Positions 11,499 through 21,552 of a stretch of DNA of 64,000 nucleotides are shown here, one piece after another. How positions within the stretch are numbered: position 1 is the first letter of the stretch; every line of letters starts with the position of its first letter. Under the pieces are notes generated by a model. That model worked only from the letters and a program-made list of their open reading frames with translations. It did no database searches and was not told the origin of the DNA. The DNA comes from Paraburkholderia tropica (GTDB taxonomy: Bacteria > Pseudomonadota > Gammaproteobacteria > Burkholderiales > Burkholderiaceae), in assembly GCF_914484835.1 (NCBI RefSeq), contig NZ_CAJZAR010000032.1, forward strand, positions 1 through 64,000, given 5' to 3'. The position numbers and the translations under genes are program-made.

Positions 11499-12953
11499 AT
11501 GAATCTGCTCACCGAACTGGTGGCTTTTATCGTCGCGATCGGCGTGCTCGTCGTCGTGCACGAGTATGGGCACTACAGCGTCGCGCGTTTGTGCGGCGTC
11601 AAGGTTCTGCGATTCTCGATCGGCTTCGGCCGGCCGCTCGTGCAATGGATCAGCAAGAAAAGCGGCACCGAGTGGACCATCTCCGCGCTGCCGCTCGGCG
11701 GCTACGTGAAGATGCTCGACGAGCGCGAGTCGCCCGAGACGATCGACGCGGCCGATCTGCCGCACGCGTTCAACCGTCAGCCGGTCAGCAAGCGCATCGC
11801 CATCGTCGCGGCCGGTCCGGTCGCGAACTTCATTCTTGCCATCGTGCTGTTCGGCGCGGTCTACGCGAGCGGCGTGACCGAACCCGTGGCCGTCGTGGCC
11901 GCGCCGCCCGCGCAATCTGCGGCCGCGCAGGCGGGCTTCCAGGGTGGCGAAACAATTCTCTCCGTGAGCAATGCCAGCGGCAGCCACACCGAACCGGTGC
12001 GTTCGTGGGCCGACCTGCGCTGGAAGCTCATGCCGACGGCGCTCGAACATGGGCGCGTGGTGCTCTCCGCGCGTGACGGCGCCGGCACCTACGATTTCCC
12101 GCTCGATCTCTCGCGTCTCACCGGTCAGGATCTCGACGACGACTTCATGTCGAAGCTCGGTCTCGAAGCGGGCGGCGGCACGCTGCGCATCGCGGGCGTC
12201 GAGCCGGGCAGCGCCGCGCAGCAGGCCGGGCTGGAAAAGGGCGACCGCCTGCGCGCGATCGACGGCCGTCCCGTTGACAGCGCAAGCAGTTTCATCGCGT
12301 ATGTGAAGGCGCACGCGGGCAAGCCGGTGCATCTGTTGATCGAGCGCGGCGGCGCGGACGATGGCGCGAATGTCGGCGATGCGGGTGCGGGTAGTGGTGC
12401 AAGCAGCGGCGCAGGCAAGATCGCCGCGGCGAAGCCGCAAACGCTCACCGTCACCGTGACGCCGCACGCGCAGCTCGACGAGGAAACGGGCGGCCAGGTG
12501 GGCCGCATCGGCGCGGCGCTGTCGGCGCAGGCGCCGTCGGTGGAGGTGCGTTACGGCCCGATCGAGAGCGCGCGGCTGGGCGCTTACCGCACGTGGGACA
12601 TCGCGCTGTACTCGCTGCGGATGTTCGGCCGCATGCTCACGGGCGAGGCTTCGCTGAAGAATCTTTCGGGGCCGGTGACGATTGCTGACTATGCCGGCAA
12701 GAGCGCGCGGCTGGGTCCTTCGGCATTCCTGTCGTTCCTCGCCCTTGTCAGTATTAGCCTGGGCGTACTCAACCTGCTCCCAATTCCCGTTTTGGACGGG
12801 GGGCATCTGTTATATTATGCGGTTGAAGCCGTAACGGGCAAAGCCGTCTCGGATCGCTGGCAGCTCGTGCTGCAGCGAGCGGGACTTGCCTGCATCGTCG
12901 CGCTGTCGGCGATCGCGTTGTTCAACGATCTGGCTCGGTTAATCCATTTCTAA
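11499..12953 (+). CDS. rseP: RseP/RasP site-2 intramembrane metalloprotease
   Basis: An inner-membrane zinc protease that cleaves anti-sigma factors such as RseA in the envelope-stress response and remnant signal peptides. The ATG at 11499 follows GAGGAGG (11487-11493). 484 residues against 450 in E. coli. HEYGH (residues 22-26) is the HExxH zinc site in the first membrane segment. VLDGGHLLYY near the C-terminus supplies the third ligand. The middle carries two PDZ domains; the second reads GVEPGSAAQQAGLEKGDRL. An insertion rich in Gly, Ala and Ser (about residues 290-310) inside the second PDZ region explains part of the extra length. It precedes bamA, as is common. Confidence 0.96.
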   Translation: MNLLTELVAFIVAIGVLVVVHEYGHYSVARLCGVKVLRFSIGFGRPLVQWISKKSGTEWTISALPLGGYVKMLDERESPETIDAADLPHAFNRQPVSKRIAIVAAGPVANFILAIVLFGAVYASGVTEPVAVVAAPPAQSAAAQAGFQGGETILSVSNASGSHTEPVRSWADLRWKLMPTALEHGRVVLSARDGAGTYDFPLDLSRLTGQDLDDDFMSKLGLEAGGGTLRIAGVEPGSAAQQAGLEKGDRLRAIDGRPVDSASSFIAYVKAHAGKPVHLLIERGGADDGANVGDAGAGSGASSGAGKIAAAKPQTLTVTVTPHAQLDEETGGQVGRIGAALSAQAPSVEVRYGPIESARLGAYRTWDIALYSLRMFGRMLTGEASLKNLSGPVTIADYAGKSARLGPSAFLSFLALVSISLGVLNLLPIPVLDGGHLLYYAVEAVTGKAVSDRWQLVLQRAGLACIVALSAIALFNDLARLIHF

Positions 12954-13020
12954 AGGTGTCTGGCGGCGACCGAGGGCGGGCCGCCTGACCTGATGCAGCT
13001 ATACATACTGGGGAAGCACG

Positions 13021-15327
13021 TTGTTTAGACCTCATCGCTTGGTTCCAAAAACGGTTGCGGCTGCGGCGATCGCCGCACATGGTCTCGTTGTCCACGCAGC
13101 GACGACGCCTTTCGTGGTACAGGACATCCGCATCGAAGGACTGCAACGCGTCGAGCCGGGCACGGTGTTCGCGTACCTGCCCATCAAGCAGGGCGATACC
13201 TTCAACGACGACAAGGCTTCCGAAGCCATCCGCGCATTGTATGCGACGGGCTTTTTCAACGACGTGCGCATCGCCACCGAAGGCGGCGTCGTGGTCGTTC
13301 AGGTGCAGGAGCGTCCCGCGATCGGTACGATCGACTTCGCCGGCATCAAGGAATTCGACAAGGACAACCTCACGAAGGCGCTGCGCGCAGTCGGTCTCTC
13401 GCAAGGCCGCTACTACGACAAGGCACTCGTCGACAAGGCCGAGCAGGAACTCAAGCGCCAGTACCTCACGCGCGGCTTCTACGCCGCCGAAGTGACCACC
13501 ACCGTCACGCCGATCGACCGCAACCGCGTCGGTCTGCTGTTCTCCGTGGTCGAAGGTCCGAGCGCGAAGATCCGTCAGATCAACTTTATCGGCAACAAGG
13601 CATACAGCAGCGGCACGCTCCTGAGCGAAATGCAGCTGTCCACGCCGAACTGGTTCTCGTGGTACACGAAGAACGACCTGTACTCGAAGGAAAAGCTCAC
13701 GGGCGACCTCGAGAACGTGCGCTCGTACTACCTGAACCACGGCTACCTCGAGTTCAACATCGACTCCACGCAGGTGTCGATCTCGCCCGACAAGAAGGAC
13801 ATGTACCTCACGATCGGGCTGCATGAGGGCGAGCCGTACAAGATCTCGGGCATCCATCTCGCGGGCAATCTGCTGAACCGTGAAGCCGAGCTCACCAAGC
13901 TGATCAAGATCAAACCGGGCGATACGTTCTCGGCTGAGAAGCTGCAGGCCACGACCAAGACGATCGTCGACAAGCTCGGTGAATACGGTTACGCATTCGC
14001 GACCGTCAACGCGCTGCCGCAGATCGACCAGGCGCATCACACGGTCGAACTCACGCTGCAGGTCGATCCGAGCCGCCGCGTCTACGTGCGCCGCATCAAC
14101 GTGGTGGGCAACACCCGCACGCGCGACGAAGTCGTGCGCCGCGAAATGCGCCAGCTCGAAAGCTCGTGGTTCGATTCGAGCCGCCTCGCGCTCTCGAAAG
14201 ACCGTATCAACCGTCTGGGCTACTTCACCGACGTCGACGTGACGACGGTGCCGGTCGAAGGCACGGCCGACCAGGTGGACGTCGACGTCAAGGTGGCCGA
14301 AAAGCCGACCGGCGCGATCACGCTGGGCGCGGGCTTCTCGTCCACGGACAAGGTGGTGCTGTCGGCCGGCGTGTCGCAGGACAACGTGTTCGGTTCGGGC
14401 ACCTCGCTGTCGGTGAACGTGAACACCGCGAAGACGTACCGTACGCTCGCGGTCACGCAGGTCGACCCGTACTTCACGGTGGACGGCATCAAGCGCATCA
14501 CCGACGTCTACTACCGCACGTATCAGCCGCTGTACTACTCGACCGATTCGAGCTTCCGCATCATCACGGCTGGCGGCGACCTGAAGTTCGGCATTCCGTT
14601 CTCGGAAGTCGACACGGTCTTCTTCGGCGTGGGCTTCGAGCAGGACCGCCTCGACGTCGACTCGTACACGCCGCAGAGCTACATCGACTACGTGAACCAG
14701 TTCGGCCGCGTGTCGAACAACGTGCCGCTCACGATGGGCTGGTCGCGCGATGCGCGTGACAGCGCACTCGTGCCGAGCCGCGGTTACTTCACGCAGGCGA
14801 ACGCCGAATACGGCACGCCCGCGGGCGCCACGCAGTACTACAAGGCCGACGTCCAGGCGCAGTACTATTACTCGTTCGCGCGCGGCTTCGTGCTGGGCAT
14901 GAACTTCCAGGCCGGCTACGGCAACGGTCTCGGCGGCAAGCCGTACCCGATCTTCAAGAACTACTACGCGGGCGGTATCGGCTCGGTGCGTGGCTACGAA
15001 CCGAGCTCGCTCGGTCCGCGCGACAAGACCACGAACGACCCGATCGGCGGCTCGAAGATGGTGGTCGGCAACATCGAACTCACGTTCCCGCTGCCGGGCA
15101 CGGGCTACGACCGCACGCTGCGCGTCTTCACCTTCATCGATGGTGGTAACGTCTGGGGCGACGAGGGTTCGAGCATCGGTTCGAATGGTCTGCGCTATGC
15201 ATATGGCGTGGGTCTCGCGTGGATTTCGCCGATCGGCCCGCTCAAGCTCAGCCTGGGCTTCCCGGTCACGAAACACGAAGGCGACCAGTACCAGAAGTTC
15301 CAGTTCCAGATCGGGACGGCATTCTGA
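13021..15327 (+). CDS. bamA: outer membrane assembly factor BamA
   Basis: BamA is the beta-barrel core of the machine that folds outer-membrane proteins. 768 residues: a signal peptide ending around HAATTPF, five POTRA domains up to about residue 420, and a 16-strand barrel. The barrel has the conserved GGIGSVRGYEPSSLGPRD element, which includes the VRGY-type L6 motif, and ends in phenylalanine (FQIGTAF). The start is TTG at 13021, 6 nt after GGGGA; no ATG or GTG gives a better signal peptide. Skp, its periplasmic chaperone partner, is next, and its gene also appears to use TTG. Confidence 0.96.
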   Translation: MFRPHRLVPKTVAAAAIAAHGLVVHAATTPFVVQDIRIEGLQRVEPGTVFAYLPIKQGDTFNDDKASEAIRALYATGFFNDVRIATEGGVVVVQVQERPAIGTIDFAGIKEFDKDNLTKALRAVGLSQGRYYDKALVDKAEQELKRQYLTRGFYAAEVTTTVTPIDRNRVGLLFSVVEGPSAKIRQINFIGNKAYSSGTLLSEMQLSTPNWFSWYTKNDLYSKEKLTGDLENVRSYYLNHGYLEFNIDSTQVSISPDKKDMYLTIGLHEGEPYKISGIHLAGNLLNREAELTKLIKIKPGDTFSAEKLQATTKTIVDKLGEYGYAFATVNALPQIDQAHHTVELTLQVDPSRRVYVRRINVVGNTRTRDEVVRREMRQLESSWFDSSRLALSKDRINRLGYFTDVDVTTVPVEGTADQVDVDVKVAEKPTGAITLGAGFSSTDKVVLSAGVSQDNVFGSGTSLSVNVNTAKTYRTLAVTQVDPYFTVDGIKRITDVYYRTYQPLYYSTDSSFRIITAGGDLKFGIPFSEVDTVFFGVGFEQDRLDVDSYTPQSYIDYVNQFGRVSNNVPLTMGWSRDARDSALVPSRGYFTQANAEYGTPAGATQYYKADVQAQYYYSFARGFVLGMNFQAGYGNGLGGKPYPIFKNYYAGGIGSVRGYEPSSLGPRDKTTNDPIGGSKMVVGNIELTFPLPGTGYDRTLRVFTFIDGGNVWGDEGSSIGSNGLRYAYGVGLAWISPIGPLKLSLGFPVTKHEGDQYQKFQFQIGTAF

Positions 15328-15371
15328 CGAGACGCGCCGCCACAGGCTATTTCAGAAACGAGAGGATAACT

Positions 15372-15917
15372 TTGCTAACGGGATTGTTTTCCAGACGGAC
15401 CATCGGGGCCATGACGCTGTCGCTGGCGATGCTTGCTCTCGGCACGGGCGCGGCCCATGCGCAGGAAGCCAAGATCGCTGCGGTCAACTCCGACCGGATC
15501 CTGCGCGAATCCGCCCCCGCGAAGGCCGCGCAGACCAAGCTCGAAGCCGAGTTCGCGAAGCGCGACAAGGACTTGCAGGACATGGCGCAGCGTCTGAAGA
15601 CGATGTCGGACTCGATCGACAAGAACGGTCCGTCGATGTCGGCGACCGACCGCGCGCAGAAGCAGCGCGATCTGTCGCAGCTCGACAGCGACTTCCAGCG
15701 CAAGCAGCGCGAGTTCCGCGAGGACCTGAACCAGCGCCGCAACGAAGAACTGGCCGCGGTGCTCGACCGCGCGAACAAGGTCATCAAGCAGATCGCCGAA
15801 CAGCAGCATTACGACCTGATCGTGCAGGAAGCGGTGTACGTGAGCCCGCGCATCGACATCACCGACCAGGTGCTGAAGGCGCTCGCAGCCAACAGCACCG
15901 GCAGCAACAGTAACTAA
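15372..15917 (+). CDS. skp: OmpH/Skp-family periplasmic chaperone
   Basis: Skp holds unfolded outer-membrane proteins in the periplasm and delivers them to BamA. The best start is TTG at 15372, 5 nt after AGAGGA, giving MLTGLFSRRTIGAMTLSLAM and a full signal peptide cleaved after AHA (181 residues). An ATG at 15411 lacks a spaced ribosome-binding site and shortens the signal. The mature protein begins QEAKIAAVNSDRIL. Its middle is strongly charged with heptad character (helical tentacles), as in Skp trimers. It lies between bamA and lpxD, the classical order. Confidence 0.93.
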   Translation: MLTGLFSRRTIGAMTLSLAMLALGTGAAHAQEAKIAAVNSDRILRESAPAKAAQTKLEAEFAKRDKDLQDMAQRLKTMSDSIDKNGPSMSATDRAQKQRDLSQLDSDFQRKQREFREDLNQRRNEELAAVLDRANKVIKQIAEQQHYDLIVQEAVYVSPRIDITDQVLKALAANSTGSNSN

Positions 15918-15935
15918 GGCAGGAGCAGCACGCGT

Positions 15936-17006
15936 ATGGCATTTACGCTTGAGGAAATCGCCGGGCGGTTCGGCGGCGAAGTGGTCGGGAATCCGGCGCA
16001 ACGCGTCGGCTCGCTCGCGCCGCTCGACCAGGCCGGTCCGCAGCAGCTGGCGTTCCTCGCCAATCCGAAGTACCTGTCGCAGGTGGACGCCACCCGCGCC
16101 GGCGCGGTCCTGATCAGCCCGAACGATCTTGCAAAGCTCGCTTCGCGCGAGGGCCGCAACTTCATCGTCACACCCAATCCGTATGCTTACTTCGCGCGTG
16201 TCGCGCAGGCGTTCATCGACCTCGCTACGCCGAAAACGCAGCCTGGCGTGCACCCGAGCGCGCACGTCGACGCGTCGGCCAAAATCGCCGCGAGCGCGGT
16301 GATCGGCCCGAACGTCACCGTGGAAGCGGGCGCCGTGATCGGCGAGAACGTGCGTCTGGACGCGAACGTGTTCATCGGCCGCGGCACCCAGGTGGGCGAG
16401 GGCGCGCACTTCTACCCGGGCGTCACGGTCTATCACGGCTGCAAGTTCGGTGCGCGCGCGATCGTGCATGCGGGCGCCGTGATCGGCTCGGACGGCTTCG
16501 GTTTCGCGCCCGATTTCACGGGCGAGGGCGAGGCGCGCACGGGCAGCTGGGTCAAGATTCCGCAAGTCGGCGGCGTCTCGATCGGGCCGGATGTCGAAAT
16601 TGGCGCGAACACGACGATCGACCGCGGCGCAATGGCCGACACGATCATCGAAGAGTGCGTGAAGATCGATAACCTCGTGCAGATCGGCCATAACTGCCGC
16701 GTCGGGGCTTACACCGTCATCGCGGGCTGCGCGGGCATCGCCGGCAGCACGACGATCGGCAAGCACTGCATGATCGGCGGCGCGGTCGGCATCGCGGGGC
16801 ACGTCACGCTGGGCGATTACGTGATCGTTACGGCGAAGTCGGGCGTCTCGAAGTCGCTGCCCAAGGCCGGCATCTACACGAGCGCGTTCCCGGCGGTCGA
16901 TCACGCCGACTGGAACAAGAGCGCCGCGCTGCTTCGCAACATCGACAAGCTGCGGGACCGCATCCGGGCGCTCGAAGCCGCCCAGAAGCCGCAAGGCGAC
17001 GCCTGA
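15936..17006 (+). CDS. lpxD: UDP-3-O-acylglucosamine N-acyltransferase
   Basis: LpxD transfers the second 3-hydroxyacyl chain, to the 2-amino group, in lipid A synthesis. 356 residues (E. coli 341). An N-terminal uridine-binding domain (residues 1-100; [10 protein letters not shown]) precedes a left-handed beta-helix of hexapeptide repeats from about residue 105 ([20 protein letters not shown] onwards). The catalytic His sits in [11 protein letters not shown]-terminal helix ([18 protein letters not shown]) would form the trimer's coiled coil and ACP site. It starts 18 nt after skp. Confidence 0.97.
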   Translation: MAFTLEEIAGRFGGEVVGNPAQRVGSLAPLDQAGPQQLAFLANPKYLSQVDATRAGAVLISPNDLAKLASREGRNFIVTPNPYAYFARVAQAFIDLATPKTQPGVHPSAHVDASAKIAASAVIGPNVTVEAGAVIGENVRLDANVFIGRGTQVGEGAHFYPGVTVYHGCKFGARAIVHAGAVIGSDGFGFAPDFTGEGEARTGSWVKIPQVGGVSIGPDVEIGANTTIDRGAMADTIIEECVKIDNLVQIGHNCRVGAYTVIAGCAGIAGSTTIGKHCMIGGAVGIAGHVTLGDYVIVTAKSGVSKSLPKAGIYTSAFPAVDHADWNKSAALLRNIDKLRDRIRALEAAQKPQGDA

Positions 17007-17100
17007 GCTGGCACAGGCAAGAGAACCCATAAGAATCAACAGCAGTTTCGGGGCACCGGGCAGCGCGTCGTTGCGAGTCATACGGCGCGCGGCCTGGCCG

Positions 17101-17145
17101 GCACGCAAAAGCCGGCGCCACGCGCGGGCGCCGTTTTTTGCGTGC
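17101..17145 (+). terminator. nested intrinsic terminator after lpxD
   Basis: CGGCGCC (17113-17119) pairs with GGCGCCG (17127-17133), followed by six T (17134-17139). An outer pairing of GCACGCAAAA (17101-17110) with the T-run and GCGTGC (17140-17145) makes an alternative, longer hairpin that would hide the T-run. It lies in the 306-nt lpxD-fabZ gap, which otherwise shows only GC-rich unrecognised sequence. Confidence 0.72.
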
Positions 17146-17312
17146 CGCTTTGCGTTCCGGGCCTCGGGCCGTCGGCCCCGGGGCAATCCGCATGCACGAA
17201 GGGCAGCGCGTGGCGCATACTGCGCCTCAGCGCGGGCCGACGAGGTACGTCAGGCACTTCAGGCATCGCATCCGATAGTCACACGCGCAATTCCTGCGTG
17301 AGCAGAACCACC

Positions 17313-17777
17313 ATGAACATCGAAAAACTCAACTTCGACATCCACAAGATCCTCACGCTGCTGCCGCACCGCTATCCGTTCCTGATGGTGGATCGGGTCA
17401 TCGAGCTCGAGCCGCACAAGAGCATCAAGGCGTTGAAGAATGTGACGATCAACGAGCCCTTCTTCACGGGCCATTTCCCGCAGCGTCCGGTCATGCCCGG
17501 CGTGATGATTCTCGAAGCGCTGGCCCAGACCGCCGCGCTGCTCACGTTCTCGGAAGAGGAGCAGGACTTCGAGAACACGCTGTATTACTTCGTCGGCATC
17601 GACGGCGCGCGCTTCAAGCGCGTGGTCGAGCCGGGCGACCAGCTGATCCTGAACGTGACGTTCGAGCGCTATATGCGCGGCATCTGGAAGTTCAAGGCCG
17701 TCGCCGAAGTCGAAGGCGTGGTCGCCTGCGAAGCGGAACTGATGTGCACCGTCAAGAAAATGGACGCAGCGCAATAA
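17313..17777 (+). CDS. fabZ: 3-hydroxyacyl-[ACP] dehydratase FabZ
   Basis: FabZ dehydrates 3-hydroxyacyl-ACP in fatty acid elongation and competes with LpxA/LpxD for the same hydroxyacyl-ACP. Start at ATG 17313 ([20 protein letters not shown]), 154 residues (E. coli 151). The hot-dog fold carries the catalytic His in [14 protein letters not shown] and the catalytic Glu in [12 protein letters not shown]. Upstream in-frame sequence is not family-like. It lies in the conserved lpxD-fabZ-lpxA-lpxB order, but after a terminator-like hairpin, so it may have its own promoter. Confidence 0.97.
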   Translation: MNIEKLNFDIHKILTLLPHRYPFLMVDRVIELEPHKSIKALKNVTINEPFFTGHFPQRPVMPGVMILEALAQTAALLTFSEEEQDFENTLYYFVGIDGARFKRVVEPGDQLILNVTFERYMRGIWKFKAVAEVEGVVACEAELMCTVKKMDAAQ

Positions 17778-17850
17778 GACGCGCCGCGCAATGCCGTCGC
17801 GCGCCGGGTGGCGCGCGGGCACGCTAACAGAATTCGGAGAGCGAGGACGA

Positions 17851-18639
17851 ATGAGCAGGATCCATCCCACTGCGATCGTCGAGCCGGGCGCACAGGTCGA
17901 TGAAACGGTCGAGATCGGCCCGTATGCGATCGTTGGCGCGAACGTCACCATCGGTGCGCGCACCAAGATCGGCTCGCACAGCGTGATCGAAGGCCACACC
18001 ACGATCGGCGAAGACAACAGCATCGGCCATTACGCGTCGGTCGGCGGCCGCCCGCAGGACATGAAGTACAAGGGCGAACCCACGAAGCTCGTGATCGGCA
18101 ACCGCAACACCATTCGCGAGTTCACGACGCTGCACACGGGGACGGTGCAAGACACCGGCATCACCTCGATCGGCGACGACTGCTGGATCATGGCCTACGT
18201 GCACGTCGGTCACGACTGCCGTCTGGGCAACAACATCATCATGTCGAGCAACGCGCAGCTCGCGGGCCACGTGATCGTCGACGATTACGCGATCGTCGGC
18301 GGCATGACCGGCGTGCACCAGTTCGTGCGCATCGGCGCGCACTCGATGGTCGGCGGCGCCTCGGCGCTCGTGCAGGACGTGCCGCCGTTCGTGGTCGCCG
18401 CAGGCAACAAGGCGGTGCCGCACGGCATCAACGTCGAAGGTCTGCGCCGCCGCGGTTTCTCGCCCGACGCCATCTCGGCGCTGCGCTCGGCGTACCGCAC
18501 GCTCTACAAGAACAGCCTGTCGCTCGAAGAGGCGAAGGTGCAGCTCGCCGAACTCGCCCAGGCGGGCGGCGACGGCGACCAGCACGTGAAGGCGCTGCTC
18601 GATTTCGTCGAGCTGTCGCAGCGCGGCATCATCCGCTAA
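17851..18639 (+). CDS. lpxA: UDP-N-acetylglucosamine O-acyltransferase
   Basis: LpxA performs the first step of lipid A synthesis, moving a 3-hydroxyacyl chain from ACP to the 3-OH of UDP-GlcNAc. The ATG at 17851 gives 262 residues, identical in length to E. coli. Hexapeptide repeats begin at once ([20 protein letters not shown]). The catalytic His is in [14 protein letters not shown] near residue 125. The C-terminal helical region (residues 190-262) is complete. Purine-rich GGAGAGCGAGGA lies just upstream. It is 73 nt after fabZ and 3 nt before lpxB. Confidence 0.97.
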   Translation: MSRIHPTAIVEPGAQVDETVEIGPYAIVGANVTIGARTKIGSHSVIEGHTTIGEDNSIGHYASVGGRPQDMKYKGEPTKLVIGNRNTIREFTTLHTGTVQDTGITSIGDDCWIMAYVHVGHDCRLGNNIIMSSNAQLAGHVIVDDYAIVGGMTGVHQFVRIGAHSMVGGASALVQDVPPFVVAAGNKAVPHGINVEGLRRRGFSPDAISALRSAYRTLYKNSLSLEEAKVQLAELAQAGGDGDQHVKALLDFVELSQRGIIR

Positions 18640-18642
18640 ACG

Positions 18643-19812
18643 ATGGCGCTGCAAAACCGTCCGCTACGTCTCGCGATGGTCGCCGGGGAACCGTCCGGCG
18701 ACCTGCTCGCGGCGTCGCTGCTCAAGGGGCTCGTCAGCAAGCTGCCGGATAGCACGCAGTACTACGGAATCGGCGGCCCGCGCATGCAGGCCGTCGGTTT
18801 CGACGCGCACTGGCCGATGGACAAGCTCACCGTGCGCGGCTACGTCGAGGCGCTCAAGCACATTCCCGAAATCCTGCGCATCCGCAACGAGCTCAAGCAT
18901 CAGCTGCTCGCGGATCCGCCCGACGTCTTCATCGGCGTCGACGCGCCGGATTTCAACTTTGGTCTCGAACACCCGCTGCGCGACGCCGGCATTCCGACGG
19001 TGCACTTCGTCTGCCCGTCGATCTGGGCGTGGCGGGGCGGGCGCATCAAGAAGATCCAGAAGTCGGTGGATCACATGCTCTGCGTGTTCCCGTTCGAAAC
19101 GGCGATTCTCGAAAAGGCCGGTGTGGCCGCCTCCTACGTGGGGCACCCGCTCGCCGACGAGATTCCGCTCGAACCCGACGTGCCGGCCGCGCGCCGCGCG
19201 CTGGGCCTGCCCGAAAGCGGCCCGGTGATCGCCGTGCTGCCGGGCAGCCGGCGCTCGGAGATCAACCTGATCGGCCCGACCTTCTTCGACGCGATGCAGA
19301 TCATGCAGCAGCGCGAGCCGGGCCTGCGCTTCGTGATGCCGGCGGCCACGCCGGCGATCCACGCGCAGTTGCAGGAACTCGCGAATTCGCATCAGGGTCT
19401 CGCGCTCACGATCATCGACGGTCAGTCGCAAGTCGCGATGACGGCCGCCGACGCGATCCTCGTGAAAAGCGGCACGGTCACGCTGGAAGCCGCGCTGCTC
19501 AAGAAGCCGATGGTCATCTCGTACAAGGTGCCCTGGCTCACGGGCCAGATCATGCGCCGCCAGGGCTATCTGCCCTATGTCGGTCTGCCGAACATTCTCG
19601 CGGGGCGCTTCGTCGTGCCCGAGATTCTTCAGCATTTCGCGACGCCCGAGGCGCTCGCCGAAGCCACGCTCACGCAGTTGCACGACGAGGCGAACCGGCG
19701 CACGCTGACGGAGGTGTTCACGCAGATGCATCACGCGCTGCGCCAGAACACGGCGGAGCGCGCGGCGGAAGTGGTCGCGCGTATCGCCGAAGGCCGCAGG
19801 AGCAAGGCATGA
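18643..19812 (+). CDS. lpxB: lipid-A-disaccharide synthase
   Basis: LpxB is a GT19 glycosyltransferase at the inner membrane that joins UDP-diacyl-GlcN and lipid X into the lipid A disaccharide. 389 residues (E. coli 382). The N-terminal [17 protein letters not shown] motif is diagnostic. Further family blocks are [23 protein letters not shown] and [10 protein letters not shown], followed by the [16 protein letters not shown] donor region. It starts 3 nt after lpxA and overlaps rnhB by 4 nt (ATGA), so translation is coupled across all three genes. Confidence 0.97.
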   Translation: MALQNRPLRLAMVAGEPSGDLLAASLLKGLVSKLPDSTQYYGIGGPRMQAVGFDAHWPMDKLTVRGYVEALKHIPEILRIRNELKHQLLADPPDVFIGVDAPDFNFGLEHPLRDAGIPTVHFVCPSIWAWRGGRIKKIQKSVDHMLCVFPFETAILEKAGVAASYVGHPLADEIPLEPDVPAARRALGLPESGPVIAVLPGSRRSEINLIGPTFFDAMQIMQQREPGLRFVMPAATPAIHAQLQELANSHQGLALTIIDGQSQVAMTAADAILVKSGTVTLEAALLKKPMVISYKVPWLTGQIMRRQGYLPYVGLPNILAGRFVVPEILQHFATPEALAEATLTQLHDEANRRTLTEVFTQMHHALRQNTAERAAEVVARIAEGRRSKA

Positions 19813-20594
19813 CGGAACGGACGACCCGCGCGAAAGCCGCGCCGAAGGGTGCGGCGGGCGCGGCAACGCGAGCGAAGGCGCCGTCGCAGGCCGCGCAAAA
19901 GCGCGCCGTGCGCCTGCAGCGCGCGGAGCAGGCCGGTCTGCTGTTCGAGTCGCCCGACGACGTGATTTGCGGTGTCGACGAAGCCGGGCGCGGCCCGCTC
20001 GCCGGTCCCGTGGTCGCGGCCGCCGTGATTCTCGATCCGGCGCGTCCGATCGCCGGACTCGACGACTCGAAGGCGCTCACGGCCAAGGCGCGCGATGCGC
20101 TCTACGATCTGATCGTCGAGCATTCGCTGGCCTGGTGCGTGGCCGAAGCGAGCGTCGAGGAAATCGACACGCTCAACATCCTGCACGCGACCATGCTGGC
20201 CATGCGCCGCGCGGTCGAGGGCCTGAGCATCACGCCCACGCTGGCGAAGATCGATGGCAATCGCTGCCCGGTGCTGCCGGTGCGCAGCGAAGCCGTGATC
20301 GGCGGCGATGCGCTGGTGCCGGCCATTTCGGCGGCCTCGATCATCGCCAAGGTCACGCGCGACCGGATGCTGACGCAGATGCACGAAACCTTCCCGGCGT
20401 ACGGCTTCGACGCGCACGCGGGCTACGGCACGGCGCAGCATCTGGCCGCGCTGCGCGAGCATGGGCCGTGCGAGCATCATCGGCGTTCGTTCGCGCCGGT
20501 GCGCGAGGCGTTTGCGCTGCACGGCGTGGTCCTGACCGCGAGCGCCAATAAGGCTGCGTCCGCTGCCGAAGGCGACGCGTTCGCGCCGCTCTAG
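19809..20594 (+). CDS. rnhB: ribonuclease HII
   Basis: RNase HII nicks RNA-DNA junctions and removes single misincorporated ribonucleotides. Start ATG 19809 overlaps the lpxB stop by 4 nt. 261 residues, longer than E. coli (198) because of a basic Ala/Lys-rich N-terminal extension (residues 1-50) and a short C-terminal tail. The catalytic core begins [20 protein letters not shown] with the first Asp and Glu, followed by KIDGN with the next Asp and a final acidic residue in the FDAHAGYGT region. The GRG triad that reads the 2'-OH is intact. Confidence 0.95.
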   Translation: MTERTTRAKAAPKGAAGAATRAKAPSQAAQKRAVRLQRAEQAGLLFESPDDVICGVDEAGRGPLAGPVVAAAVILDPARPIAGLDDSKALTAKARDALYDLIVEHSLAWCVAEASVEEIDTLNILHATMLAMRRAVEGLSITPTLAKIDGNRCPVLPVRSEAVIGGDALVPAISAASIIAKVTRDRMLTQMHETFPAYGFDAHAGYGTAQHLAALREHGPCEHHRRSFAPVREAFALHGVVLTASANKAASAAEGDAFAPL

Positions 20595-20688
20595 CCGCGC
20601 CGATGCCGCCGCGCAGCCCCATCGGCGTCGCCTCGTGCGGCGCCGTTTTCCTTTTCATTCATCGCATTACTGATCGTCAGGCCCGCCC

Positions 20689-21474
20689 GTGAAAGCCATT
20701 ACCTCGCGCGACAATCCGCTCTACAAGCGCCTCAAGGCGCTGGCCGGCTCGACCCATCAGCAGCGCCGCGCGCATCAGGCGCTGCTCGAAGGCTTCCATC
20801 TGGCGAGCGCATGGCTCGACGGCGGCTCGCAGCCCGAATACTGCGTCGTGACCGAAGGCGCGCTCGCGCACGCGGAGGCGCAGGATATCGTCGCGCGCGT
20901 GGACGAGCGCCGCGTGATCACGCTGCCCGACGCGCTGTTCGGCCAGTTGTCCAACGTCGTGCACGGCGCTGGCATGTTGCTGCTCGTCGATATGCCCGAA
21001 GCGACGCTGCCGCACCGCGTCGAATCGACCTGTCTCGTGCTCGACGGCCTGCAGGACGCGGGCAACGTCGGCTCGATCCTGCGCAGCGCGGCGGCGGCGG
21101 GCATCGACAAGGTGTTCTGCACGCCGGGCACGGCTTACGCGTGGTCGTCGAAGGTGCTGCGCTCGGCGATGGGCGCGCATTTCCTGTTGCAGGTGTTCGA
21201 GAACGTCGAACCGGAGACGCTCGTCGATCTGCTCGGCGTGCCCGTCGTGATTACGGATTCACACGGCGCACAGGCCATCGACGAAGCCGATCTCACGGGG
21301 CAAGTGGCGTGGGTGTTCGGCAACGAAGGCGCGGGCGTCTCGCAGGTCTGGCGCGACGCGGCAGCGCTGCGCGTGACGATTCCGCAGCCGGGCGGCATGG
21401 AGTCGCTGAACGTGGCGGCGGCCGCCGCCGTGTGCGTGTTCGAGCAATGCCGGCAGCAGCGCCGCGCGCGCTGA
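20689..21474 (+). CDS. TrmH/SpoU-family RNA 2'-O-methyltransferase
   Basis: A SPOUT methyltransferase that probably methylates a ribose in 23S rRNA; which nucleotide cannot be read from sequence. 261 residues. The N-terminal 80 residues (ITSRDNPLYKRLKAL, ALLEGFHLASAWL) form the SpoU substrate-binding domain. The knotted catalytic domain has motif I VLDGLQDAGNVGSILRSA, motif II VFGNEGAGVS and motif III IPQPGGMESLNVAAAAAV with the Asn-Val-Ala of the SAM knot. It is the last gene of the plus-strand run, 94 nt after rnhB and convergent with ppsR. Confidence 0.9.
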   Translation: MKAITSRDNPLYKRLKALAGSTHQQRRAHQALLEGFHLASAWLDGGSQPEYCVVTEGALAHAEAQDIVARVDERRVITLPDALFGQLSNVVHGAGMLLLVDMPEATLPHRVESTCLVLDGLQDAGNVGSILRSAAAAGIDKVFCTPGTAYAWSSKVLRSAMGAHFLLQVFENVEPETLVDLLGVPVVITDSHGAQAIDEADLTGQVAWVFGNEGAGVSQVWRDAAALRVTIPQPGGMESLNVAAAAAVCVFEQCRQQRRAR

Positions 21475-21552
21475 TTTTTATCGCGGATTGTTTCGCCGAA
21501 TCTTGCGGATCGTTTGCTGCAATCCGCTGCGGGATCGCCCGCGCGCCAAAGC

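Noticed and set aside
21475..21552. GCGGATTG/CAATCCGC pair between the methyltransferase gene and ppsR as a terminator
   Set aside because: 8-bp arms with a 29-nt loop and no T-run; too weak to call.
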